Assembly: GCA_944326565.1 (NCBI GenBank) | Contig: CALVEL010000002.1 | Span: forward strand, 1 to 64,000 | Direction: 5' to 3' | Origin: Candidatus Gastranaerophilales bacterium | Lineage (GTDB): Bacteria; Cyanobacteriota; Vampirovibrionia; Gastranaerophilales; Gastranaerophilaceae | Length of the DNA stretch: 64,000 nucleotides | Part shown: positions 8,436 to 16,040 of the stretch, one piece after another | Position numbering within the stretch: the stretch's first letter is position 1 | How the letters are laid out: every line of letters begins with the position of its first letter | The notes under the pieces: model-generated | What the model saw: the letters and a program-made list of their open reading frames with translations, nothing else | Told to the model about the DNA's origin: nothing | Database searches by the model: none | Translations under genes and position numbers: made by a program

Positions 8436-9386
8436 TTATAATCCTACATTTTGGTTCAATTTTAATTCATCTACTATTGATAATATTGAAATAAATTCAT
8501 TTAGTAATTCAGTAAATTGTTTTGTATCATTTATTGGTTTTGTTATATCTCCAAGTTTAAACAAGTCTTTATTAGTAGATATTGCTATTAATATTTTATT
8601 ATTTTTTAAAGAAGCTTCCATTTGAGATGCTCTAAATGCATTTTTTATATTCTTAAACCTTTCCATAAAAGAAGTCGTAAGAATGTATCTTGATTCTACC
8701 TGATCGTTTCCATCCACAAAGTACATTCTGCTAAATTCTGGATCTTCTAGTTTTATTTCTTGATAACTGCACTTATTCAATAAACTGCGTTTTCTAATAA
8801 TTGTATGTCCTTTAAACGTCTTTTTTACATCTATTTGAGCTATAACCCCCTTAAATTCAGTATGTGTATGACGATTACCTTTAGAATCTCTTGTTGTATA
8901 TGTAAGTTCTGTTTCATTTATTTTTATTTCAAGACCTTTGTACGTACCAGAAAAACAATCCTCATCTTTTTTTGTTTCAAATCTCGTAAATAAATTTGAA
9001 TCCTTTATTGTATAACCATCTATAGTACCTGTTGATGTCCATATAAAGTTACCAAACGCTTTCATTATTGAAGGCATTATTTTTTCTTTTAATTTATTTT
9101 CAAATGATTTACATTGCCAGCTTGTAATCGCATAACCTACTATTATAATAACTATTACTATCATTATAAAACACATCATAACATCTGCATTTCTTGTTTG
9201 TTTTAGTAATGGCATATTTACGTATAAGTATATTACCCCTGCCAAAATCAATAAAATCCAAACTGCTATTGATCTATACATTACATTTTTTTTCTTTTTT
9301 TCAAATGGTTTAAGCATTGGCACTACTGATTTATGGTATATATTTGCAAAATTAGACCTAAAATCCTGTATACTATCAAAATCCAT
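8436..9386 (-). CDS. DUF3137-family membrane protein
   Basis: About 316 residues. Two membrane segments (roughly residues 37-60 and 70-90) follow a short cytoplasmic start. The rest is a soluble domain with FSGTYKGLEIKINE and FKGVIAQIDV strands, resembling the DUF3137 family, whose function is not known. I chose the ATG that follows AAAAGGATAATTTGT (start MDFDSIQDF); an ATG 18 bases further upstream has no ribosome site and would overlap the preceding gene more. It lies in an operon with prmC. Confidence 0.75.
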   Translation of the reverse strand: MDFDSIQDFRSNFANIYHKSVVPMLKPFEKKKKNVMYRSIAVWILLILAGVIYLYVNMPLLKQTRNADVMMCFIMIVIVIIIVGYAITSWQCKSFENKLKEKIMPSIMKAFGNFIWTSTGTIDGYTIKDSNLFTRFETKKDEDCFSGTYKGLEIKINETELTYTTRDSKGNRHTHTEFKGVIAQIDVKKTFKGHTIIRKRSLLNKCSYQEIKLEDPEFSRMYFVDGNDQVESRYILTTSFMERFKNIKNAFRASQMEASLKNNKILIAISTNKDLFKLGDITKPINDTKQFTELLNEFISILSIVDELKLNQNVGL

Positions 9387-9876
9387 ACAAATTATCCTTT
9401 TCATGCTCTTTTATTATTTTATCTATTTCATTTCTAGCTTCTAGCTTTGATATCAGTTCCTTTTTTTCAATATTATACTTCTTACAAAGCCTATCATAAT
9501 AGTATAACTGCTTTTTTGTTGGTTTTTCATGCCCCATTTTAACTTCTTTTAAAAATTCTCGTTTCTTCTTTTCAAAAGCCTTTTGTGCCTGGATTATAGG
9601 CTCTTGTGACTTTTTGTAATCATAGTATTTACGGCATTCTTTCATATATAATAGAGCCTCATGTCTGAAATCTTCTCGTTCTAAATATTTGTCCAAAAAT
9701 TCAAAATGAGGATTATTTATTTCTAAATAATATCTTTCATCATCTATGAAATTATCATATAGACTTGTTATATCTACATTTGGAGAATTTTTTACTATTG
9801 CACGCAAAGAAGAACACAGCATTGATTTCTGTGTTTTTGACAACTCATTAAATATTTGATTTTTTATATTATACAT
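9376..9876 (-). CDS. Hypothetical charged protein in the prmC operon
   Basis: A 166-residue soluble protein, acidic and helical in its first half and Lys/Glu-rich (coiled-coil-like) from about residue 95. The segment KPTKKQLYYYDRLCKKYNI resembles short PT-x-KQ-x(5)-LC motifs seen in unrelated small domains, but this is only a visual likeness. Its start follows the stop of a 55-residue gene by 3 bases (AGTAGGCAATG) and its stop overlaps the next gene by 11 bases. No function is recognised. Confidence 0.75.
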   Translation of the reverse strand: MYNIKNQIFNELSKTQKSMLCSSLRAIVKNSPNVDITSLYDNFIDDERYYLEINNPHFEFLDKYLEREDFRHEALLYMKECRKYYDYKKSQEPIIQAQKAFEKKKREFLKEVKMGHEKPTKKQLYYYDRLCKKYNIEKKELISKLEARNEIDKIIKEHEKDNLYGF

Positions 9877-9879
9877 TGC

Positions 9880-10047
9880 CTACTTTTTAAATAAATCTTT
9901 TACAGAGAATTTCTCTGCCTTTTCTAAATGGAATTTAGCTAGTCTTTTTAAAATTGGATTTGTATGATGCTTTAACTTTTCATCAACTTTCTGTTCTTTT
10001 TCTGTCTTCTCTTTATTTTCAATTACATTAAACTCTCTATCATCCAT
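9880..10047 (-). CDS. Small charged protein (55 residues), first gene of the prmC operon
   Basis: This short frame begins ATGGATGATAGAG and ends TAG three bases before the ATG of the 166-residue gene. The product (MDDREFNVIENKEKTEKEQ, then NPILKRLAKFHLEKAEKFSV near the end) is highly charged with a predicted amphipathic C-terminal helix. An AGAGG lies about 13 bases upstream of the start. Tight spacing with the next gene and the absence of any alternative explanation for a 168-base open stretch support it. The function is unknown. Confidence 0.55.
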   Translation of the reverse strand: MDDREFNVIENKEKTEKEQKVDEKLKHHTNPILKRLAKFHLEKAEKFSVKDLFKK

Positions 10048-10235
10048 AGTTATATTATACCTCTTTATATAGATATAAAAAAGTTTGTAAAGAAATAATT
10101 GACATATTAGATATATAAAAAATATATAATTTTACAAAAGTTTACATTTTTGAAATTTAATTTTGCATGCTCTATAATAAAAACCCTGTAATTTAATTAA
10201 TTAACTGTAATTCAATAATATCAATATTTTAAGCC

Positions 10236-10267
10236 GAAAAAGAAAGTCTCGTCATTTGACAAGACTT
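10236..10267 (-). terminator. Terminator-like hairpin in the origin region
   Basis: Read on the minus strand, AAGTCTTGTC pairs with GACGAGACTT (one G-U) around an AAAT loop, followed by TTCTTTTT. There is no gene directly upstream on that strand, so it may end a short RNA read leftward through the origin region, or insulate the prmC operon from it. Confidence 0.45.
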
Positions 10268-10366
10268 ATAAATATACATTTACCCCACAACTTTTATATC
10301 ACAAAAAACAATATATGTCAAGCTGTATTAACATTTTAAATTTCAATACCCCTACTGTATAATCTT

Positions 10367-10620
10367 TGTAGAAAACTTTGCTTTTTTATGTAGAAAACTC
10401 ATGGGTTTTCTACATTAGAGGTTCTTTCCATTAAAAATGTATAATTTTTCTACATTCGCATTTTTTATTTTCTACAATTTTTTCTACATTCGCAACTCCT
10501 TATTACACAAGAGTTTCTCGCCTTTTTCTACAAATATTTTTAGCTTACTACTACTATTATTTATATTTATTTATATATTTAATTAATTATTTATAAATAA
10601 AAACTTAAAACGTGAATTTT
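10367..10620. other. oriC: Candidate chromosomal replication origin (oriC)
   Basis: Seven exact copies of the 9-mer TTTTCTACA fall within 166 bases: minus strand at 10367-10375 and 10389-10397, plus strand at 10406-10414, 10446-10454, 10468-10476, 10480-10488 and 10524-10532. The motif differs by one base from the cyanobacterial DnaA box TTTTCCACA. An A/T-only stretch (about 10555-10610) follows and could be the unwinding element. The cluster sits immediately upstream of dnaN, and genes point away from it on both sides. The region 10048-10366 holds no gene that I can see. DnaA is not encoded in the window. Confidence 0.72.
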
Positions 10621-10702
10621 TGTTTTATTTTTGATTTTATAAATCGATTTTAAAAACTTTTTATTATATAATCTTATAATAAGGGAGTATAAGGAGTAGA
10701 AG

Positions 10703-11824
10703 ATGAAATTTTTTGTTAAAAAGGAAGATTTATATAATGGTATAAAAATAGTTGAAAGAGCTACAAGCATGAAAGCATTGCAGCCAGTACTTTTAAATAT
10801 TCTTATAGAAACAGTTGATAAAGGTACGATTAGATTAGTTGCAACCGATTTGGATTTAACCGTTGTTGCGTTGGTTGATGCTCAAGTAGAAGAAGAAGGA
10901 AGAATTACTCTACCTTCAAAGAAATTAAACGAAATAGTTTCAAAACTTGGTGATAAATTGATTACTTTTGAAATGACTGAAGGTGAAAGTACAGTAAATA
11001 TAACATGCCAAAATTCAAAGTTTGATATAATTGGTATTTCAGCAAATGAATTTCCTCCAGAAGTCTATAGTATTGATTTAAATGAAGAAAATTGTTTTGA
11101 AATAGCAATAAAACCTTTAACTAAAGCTGTACGACAAGCTGGTTTTGCTGCTGCAAATTATGAAACTTCTAATCTTTTATCAGGTATTGTCTGTGATATT
11201 TCAGGAGACATCTTGGAAATAGCTTCAACTGATGGAAATCGTTTAGCTAGAGTTAGAGAAAAAATTGAAAATAAAGACGGCAGAACAAGCCAGCTAATAA
11301 TACCATCAAAGACATTAAATGAATTTATAAAAATGAGTTCTTTTATAGAAGAGGAATCTGTTAAAATATATACAGAACGCACAAAATTAATAATAAAAAG
11401 TGAAAGAACAATGACAGTATCAAGACTTTTAGAAGGTCAATTCCCGAAATACAATCAATTAATACCTAATGAAAGTCCGAAAGAGGCTCTTGTTTCAGTA
11501 TCAGATTTTATTTCTGCAATTGAACGTGTATCTATCATGGTCGATGATAAGACTAGTATTGTTAAATTAGCATTTACTGAAGGAAAACTAAAATTGTCAG
11601 CAGATACACCAGATAGCGGAAAATCAGAAGAAGAATTGGATATAGTATATAATTCTGAGGATTTAGATATAGCATTTAATTATAAGTTTATATTGGAAGC
11701 TTTAAAAAATATGGACTGTGATAATGTAAAAATAGGTTTGAATACAAGCCTTTCAGCGACAGTTTTAAGACCAGATTGTGAAGATGACTTTGTTTGTCTA
11801 ATAATGCCAGTACAAATAAGATAG
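10703..11824 (+). CDS. dnaN: DNA polymerase III beta subunit (sliding clamp)
   Basis: A 373-residue clamp with the three repeated domains of DnaN. The N-terminal KKEDLYNGIKIVERATS and QPVLLNILIE, the central domain opening with the pattern around AAANYETSNLLSGIV, EGQFPKYNQLIP, and the C-terminal VCLIMPVQIR are all typical. It tethers the replicative polymerase to DNA. The start is preceded by AAGGAG. It stands next to the candidate origin and heads a rightward cluster with a Cys-motif protein, crcB and an endonuclease IV-like gene at spacings of 10 bases or less. Confidence 0.97.
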   Translation: MKFFVKKEDLYNGIKIVERATSMKALQPVLLNILIETVDKGTIRLVATDLDLTVVALVDAQVEEEGRITLPSKKLNEIVSKLGDKLITFEMTEGESTVNITCQNSKFDIIGISANEFPPEVYSIDLNEENCFEIAIKPLTKAVRQAGFAAANYETSNLLSGIVCDISGDILEIASTDGNRLARVREKIENKDGRTSQLIIPSKTLNEFIKMSSFIEEESVKIYTERTKLIIKSERTMTVSRLLEGQFPKYNQLIPNESPKEALVSVSDFISAIERVSIMVDDKTSIVKLAFTEGKLKLSADTPDSGKSEEELDIVYNSEDLDIAFNYKFILEALKNMDCDNVKIGLNTSLSATVLRPDCEDDFVCLIMPVQIR

Positions 11825-11834
11825 AAGGATAAAA

Positions 11835-12233
11835 ATGAAAGAAAAAGCAGTCAATTATTATATGAATAACGGATACTCTTGTAGTGAGAGTGTAATAAAA
11901 GCGGCGATAGATGAAGGTCTATGTGATAAATCATTTTTGTCAGCAGCAACATCATTTTGTGGTGGAATGTCCTCAGGGTGTGTATGTGGAGCTGTTGCAG
12001 CGGCTCAGATGATTTCAGGAATACATTTTGGACGTGATAATATCTATGGAAATCAAGATTCGGCAAGAGAAAAAGCTGCTTTTATAGTAGAGGAATTTAA
12101 AAAGAGAAATAAAGTCACTTGTTGTCGTGTATTGTCAAAAAATCTAAGCGGAATGGAAAGAAAACAGAATTGTTCAAAATATGTCGCAGATGCTTGTGAA
12201 ATATTGGAACAACTATTGAATGTAAAGGTATAA
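11835..12233 (+). CDS. C_GCAxxG_C_C family protein (putative redox/metal protein)
   Basis: A 132-residue protein of the C_GCAxxG_C_C family. Key features are CSESVIKAA (Cys at about residue 16), FCGGMSSGCVCGAVAAAQMISG (about 42-63) and a distal CC pair plus CSKYV. Members are often linked to redox or metal chemistry, but no reaction is established. Here the central motif is C-x-CGA rather than a perfect GCA. It sits 10 bases after dnaN and 2 bases before crcB, so it is probably cotranscribed. Confidence 0.85.
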   Translation: MKEKAVNYYMNNGYSCSESVIKAAIDEGLCDKSFLSAATSFCGGMSSGCVCGAVAAAQMISGIHFGRDNIYGNQDSAREKAAFIVEEFKKRNKVTCCRVLSKNLSGMERKQNCSKYVADACEILEQLLNVKV

Positions 12234-12235
12234 AT

Positions 12236-12610
12236 ATGCAAAATATAATTGCAGTATTTTTAGGCGGAGGATTAGGGGCAGTTTTAAGATATTTTGCAGG
12301 TTTTTGTGCATTGCGGTATTTAAATGTAAATCTTCCGATTGCAACATTTGTTGTAAATATAATTGGTTGTTTTATTCTGGGATTTTTATATTCATATTTT
12401 ATTGACAAACCAGAAATAAATATATCTTTGAAACTAGCACTGACGGCGGGTTTTTGTGGCGGTTTAACAACTTTTAGTACATTTTCTTTAGAAATGTTTG
12501 AAATGCTAAAAAATGCACAATTTATGCAGTTTTCAATATATTTATTATTCAGTGTATTAATAGGATTAATAGCAGTATGGATAGGAGTTAATTTTGCAAG
12601 AGTCTTTTAA
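12236..12610 (+). CDS. crcB: Fluoride ion channel CrcB/Fluc
   Basis: A 124-residue protein with four membrane segments. The Fluc signatures are clear: GGGLGAVLRY near the start, the pore Asn in VVNIIGCFILG, and GFCGGLTTFSTFSLE in TM3, which carries the Phe and Thr/Ser residues lining the fluoride path. It forms a dual-topology dimer that lets cytoplasmic fluoride out. I see no fluoride riboswitch in front of it; it is embedded in the dnaN transcription unit. The downstream gene starts inside its 3' end. Confidence 0.95.
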   Translation: MQNIIAVFLGGGLGAVLRYFAGFCALRYLNVNLPIATFVVNIIGCFILGFLYSYFIDKPEINISLKLALTAGFCGGLTTFSTFSLEMFEMLKNAQFMQFSIYLLFSVLIGLIAVWIGVNFARVF

Positions 12611-13445
12611 ATTTGATAAACTAAACTTTTTGACAGCGGGAATGCCATTGTTGACAGGTAAAGGAAGTTATCCTACAGCATTTGAAATATTGAAAGAAAT
12701 GAATTTAGACGGCATGGAATTGGAATTTGTCCATGGCGTCAGAATGAGTGATGATACAAGAAATTTTATAAAAAAAACAGTGAAAGAAAAAAAACTTGTA
12801 TTAACAGCGCATGCACCATTTTATGTTAATTTAAATGCAAGAGAAGAAGAAAAAGTTGAAGCAAGTGTAATAAGGGTTTTTGAAACAGCTCTTGCAGCAA
12901 GAGATACAGGTGCTTTTAGTATAACATTTCATGCTGCATATTACTTAGGACAAGAAAAAGATTTGGTTTATAAACAAGTAAATAAGCAGATTTCAAAAAT
13001 AATTGAGCTTATGGAGAAAGAAAAATTTAAATTATGGGTAAGACCGGAAACAACAGGTAAATCAACTCAATGGGGAGATTTAGATGAAATTATAAAAATG
13101 TCAAAGGATTTTGAGGGATATGTACTTCCATGTGTAGATTTTTCGCATCTTCATGCACGCTCAGCAGGTCAGTATAATACAAAAGATGAATTTTCTCATA
13201 TTTTGGAAAGCATAGGTAATAAAATTGGTAAATATGCCCTTGAAAACTTCCATGGACACCTTGCAGGTATTGAATATACAGCAAAAGGAGAAAGACAGCA
13301 TTTGAACCTAAAAGACTCTGATATGAATTATATTGATTTATTGAAGGTTATGAAAGAATTTGAAGTAAAAGGTGTTTTGGTCTGTGAAAGTCCAAATATA
13401 GAAGAAGATGCAAAACTTTTAAAAGATACTTACCAAAAGTTATAA
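12594..13445 (+). CDS. Endonuclease IV-like TIM-barrel protein (Nfo family)
   Basis: A 283-residue AP-endonuclease-2/TIM-barrel protein. The metal ligands expected of endonuclease IV are all present in order: His in TAHAPFYVNL, His in TFHAAYY, Glu in RPETTGK, Asp and His in CVDFSHLHAR, His in NFHGHL, His in RQHLNL and Glu in VCESPN. This set predicts an abasic-site endonuclease using three zinc ions. The start is TTG, six bases after AGGAG, inside the end of crcB (17-base overlap). An alternative is a sugar isomerase of the same fold, but the full ligand set favours Nfo. Confidence 0.85.
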   Translation: MQESFKFDKLNFLTAGMPLLTGKGSYPTAFEILKEMNLDGMELEFVHGVRMSDDTRNFIKKTVKEKKLVLTAHAPFYVNLNAREEEKVEASVIRVFETALAARDTGAFSITFHAAYYLGQEKDLVYKQVNKQISKIIELMEKEKFKLWVRPETTGKSTQWGDLDEIIKMSKDFEGYVLPCVDFSHLHARSAGQYNTKDEFSHILESIGNKIGKYALENFHGHLAGIEYTAKGERQHLNLKDSDMNYIDLLKVMKEFEVKGVLVCESPNIEEDAKLLKDTYQKL

Positions 13446-13522
13446 AAATTCATTCAAATGATTGATTTAATTAAAGCTTTTATGTAAAAAAGCCGTAAAT
13501 GTCTAAAATTGGGAGACATTAT

Positions 13523-13888
13523 ATGTTTAATTCGGTAAATAATCCTTTTAATAGAGCAATTTCATCATCTACATCATCTGATAGTAACGGGAAAAGACAA
13601 AAAGAAGATCCTAAAAAAGAGCTTAAAAAATATATAGAAGAAGATGAGCCAGATGAAGTAAGATTAGGTGGTATGCCAATTTTGACCGAAGAAGAAGTAA
13701 AATCTATGGTTAATTCATATATAAATAATCTTAAAAATGAACATTCAGAACGTCAAAAAGTTGTAGAAAAGCTGAACAAGTATTTAGAAAAATTTGATGT
13801 TCAAAAGTTTATGAAAAAAAATCCAAATATGACAAGTCCTGACTTTTATATGATTATGTATAATGAAACAGAGGGTATAATAAAATAA
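13523..13888 (+). CDS. Orphan protein, paralogue of the next gene ('FDV-KF' family)
   Basis: A 121-residue soluble, charged protein. After a low-complexity Ser/Lys/Glu-rich N-terminal half comes a helical C-terminal domain: YINNL, KLNKYLEKFDVQKFMKK, and an ending YNETEGIIK. The next gene has the same arrangement, so the two are tandem paralogues. I chose the ATG preceded by GGGAGA; another in-frame ATG 24 bases upstream lacks a ribosome site. The family is unknown to me and probably lineage-specific. Confidence 0.75.
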   Translation: MFNSVNNPFNRAISSSTSSDSNGKRQKEDPKKELKKYIEEDEPDEVRLGGMPILTEEEVKSMVNSYINNLKNEHSERQKVVEKLNKYLEKFDVQKFMKKNPNMTSPDFYMIMYNETEGIIK

Positions 13889-13985
13889 AAAAAATAATTC
13901 TATTTACACTTCTTAATAAAATATAAAGTTTTTAGAACATTTTCCGTCTATCGACATGTACTATTTTTAGAAAGGACGGTAAAAT

Positions 13986-14375
13986 ATGGAAATTTCGGGA
14001 GTATCAGCAAAGGCATACACATCTGCTGCTGCAGCTGTTGAGGATGAAGAAGAATTAAAAGAAGTCGAAGAAGAAAAAGAATCAGAAAAATCCTCAAAGA
14101 CAGAGAAACAAGAAGGAGATAAAGTTGAATTATCTTCAAATGATGATGAATATTCAGAATCTGATGTAGAAGATAAAGTATCAAATTATATTCAGAATAT
14201 TTTGGCATCATCAAATCTTACAGAAGCTTCAAAAGCTCAATTACAACAATATTTGGATACTTTTGATGTTGCAAAATTTATTAAATCCTATGGACCATTT
14301 ACAACAACAGCAGAAATTTCAGCAGCATTATATGCAGTCACTTCAGGTATGATAAAACGCCAAGAAGAAGAATAG
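13986..14375 (+). CDS. Orphan protein, paralogue of the preceding gene ('FDV-KF' family)
   Basis: A 129-residue acidic protein. Residues about 18-65 are a Glu/Lys/Ser-rich, likely disordered segment. The C-terminal domain (YIQNILASSNLTEAS, LQQYLDTFDVAKFIKSYGP, ending VTSGMIK) matches that of the upstream gene position by position. The start is supported by AAAGGACGG. It is followed by a strong terminator shared with der. No function is known; the pattern of variable acidic N-terminus and conserved C-terminus suggests a small adaptor or secreted effector, as inference only. Confidence 0.75.
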   Translation: MEISGVSAKAYTSAAAAVEDEEELKEVEEEKESEKSSKTEKQEGDKVELSSNDDEYSESDVEDKVSNYIQNILASSNLTEASKAQLQQYLDTFDVAKFIKSYGPFTTTAEISAALYAVTSGMIKRQEEE

Positions 14376-14382
14376 AAAAGTA

Positions 14383-14410
14383 AAAAGACCGGTTTTATTG
14401 CCGGTCTTTT
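14383..14410. terminator. Bidirectional terminator between an orphan gene and der
   Basis: Stem AAAAGACCGG / CCGGTCTTTT with an 8-base loop. A and T tracts flank it on both sides, so it can stop transcription of the rightward orphan gene and of leftward der. Confidence 0.88.
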
Positions 14411-15743
14411 ATTTTTTATCTTTATCACTGCGTTCTCTAACAGAAATTCTAATAGGAGTTCCAAAGAACCCAAAAGCTTCACGTAATTTATTTTCTATAT
14501 ATCTTTTATAATGATCTTTCAATAAATCAGCATTGTTAGCAAAAATTACAAAAGTAGGCGGACAAATACTAGATTGTGTCGTATACATAATTTTTAATCG
14601 CTTACCTTTGACTGATGTAGGTGGATTTAGCGAATACAATTCTTTTATAACTTTGTTTAACAATCCGGTAGATACTCGCTTTGTACATTGAGTATAGACT
14701 TCTTCAGCTTTTTCAAATATTTGATTCAATCTTTGTTTTGTAAGAGCTGAAATATAAATTTTTGGAGCAAATTCTAAAAAAGGAATTTCATTTGACAATT
14801 TCTTGTCAAATTGATTTATAGTATTTGCTTTTTTATTTTCTATTAAATCCCACTTATTTACAGCGATAATAATACCTTTGCCTGCTTCCAAGATAATTGA
14901 TGCTATTTTTTTATCTTGATCTGAAATTCCTTCTTTTGCATCAATAACAAGTAAGGCCACATTGCAGTCTCTAATTGATCTTATTGCTCTGTCCACAGCA
15001 AATTTTTCAACACCATATTCAACTTTTGCTTTTTTTCTGATACCTGCAGTATCTACGATTACAAAATCTTTGCCATTATAAGATATTTCACTATCAATAC
15101 TATCTCTTGTAGTTCCTGAAATATCAGATACGATAACTCTTTTTTCATTTAAAAGACTGTTCACAATAGAAGATTTTCCAGCATTTGGCCTTCCTACTAT
15201 TGCTATTTTTATTCGGTCATCTTCTTCAACAGAATCGTCAATTTCAAAGTCTTTAGTAATAATATCTAATAAATCACCGACCCCGCCACTGCCATGTAGT
15301 GCTGAAATACCAACAGGATCGCCTAAAGCGAGAGAGTAAAAATCGTTAATCATAAATAAAGATTCAGGATTATCAAGCTTGTTTACGGCAAGAATAACAG
15401 GTTTTCCTGATTGTCTTAAAATATTTGCAATGTCGAAGTCTACAGGATTTACACCTTCTTTGCCATCTACGAGAAAAACAATTTTATCGGCTTCTTCACA
15501 AGCTATCTTAGCTTGATCGAAAATAGATATCATAATTTCATCTTCATCACCAGGGATAATACCGCCAGTATCAATTACAGTGAATGGTCTGTTTTGCCAT
15601 TCAACATCAAAATATATTCTGTCTCTGGTGACACCAGGTAGATCATCAACTATTGAATTTCTTGATCCTAAAAGACGATTTACAAATGTTGACTTTCCAA
15701 CATTTGGTCTTCCTACGATTGCAATTACAGGTTTTCTATTCAT
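14409..15743 (-). CDS. der: Ribosome-assembly GTPase Der (EngA)
   Basis: A 444-residue protein with two tandem GTPase domains and a C-terminal KH-like domain. Domain 1 has GRPNVGKST, DTGGI and NKLD; domain 2 (from about residue 180) has GRPNAGKSS, DTAGIRKKAKVEYGVEKF and NKWDL. The KH-like part starts near residue 350. Der acts in 50S ribosomal subunit maturation. The length is normal. Its stop lies inside the shared terminator stem. Confidence 0.97.
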   Translation of the reverse strand: MNRKPVIAIVGRPNVGKSTFVNRLLGSRNSIVDDLPGVTRDRIYFDVEWQNRPFTVIDTGGIIPGDEDEIMISIFDQAKIACEEADKIVFLVDGKEGVNPVDFDIANILRQSGKPVILAVNKLDNPESLFMINDFYSLALGDPVGISALHGSGGVGDLLDIITKDFEIDDSVEEDDRIKIAIVGRPNAGKSSIVNSLLNEKRVIVSDISGTTRDSIDSEISYNGKDFVIVDTAGIRKKAKVEYGVEKFAVDRAIRSIRDCNVALLVIDAKEGISDQDKKIASIILEAGKGIIIAVNKWDLIENKKANTINQFDKKLSNEIPFLEFAPKIYISALTKQRLNQIFEKAEEVYTQCTKRVSTGLLNKVIKELYSLNPPTSVKGKRLKIMYTTQSSICPPTFVIFANNADLLKDHYKRYIENKLREAFGFFGTPIRISVRERSDKDKK

Positions 15744-15870
15744 AAAAATATTTTAGCACAAAGCAAATTTCGAAACGTAACGAAATGTAAACAAAAAAAT
15801 AAAGTATATAAATTATTCAAGTAATAAAAAAATATAATACAGAATGAGAACCAGTAGATATCGAATAAAA

Positions 15871-15898
15871 GAAAACCGGTGAATTATCACCGGTTTTC
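15871..15898 (-). terminator. Intrinsic terminator after the SLH protein gene
   Basis: A perfect 12-bp stem GAAAACCGGTGA / TCACCGGTTTTC with loop TAAT, followed on the minus strand by TTTTATT. It lies about 140 bases beyond the SLH protein stop. Nothing else recognisable lies between der and that gene. Confidence 0.85.
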
Positions 15899-16040
15899 TT
15901 CGGCAGACGAATAATTACTGTTTGACTGTTTTTTTCAATAACTTGCGAAAAGAGAGAATCTTTTCAAGAGACCTTATTAGATATCTGATAATTATTCAAT
16001 AAAGTACTCAAAATCAAGTTATTCATAAGAATAGATTTTT

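Noticed and set aside
10367-10532. Repeats considered as a CRISPR array
   Set aside because: Units are only 9 bases, occur on both strands with irregular spacing, and no cas gene is present; DnaA boxes fit better.
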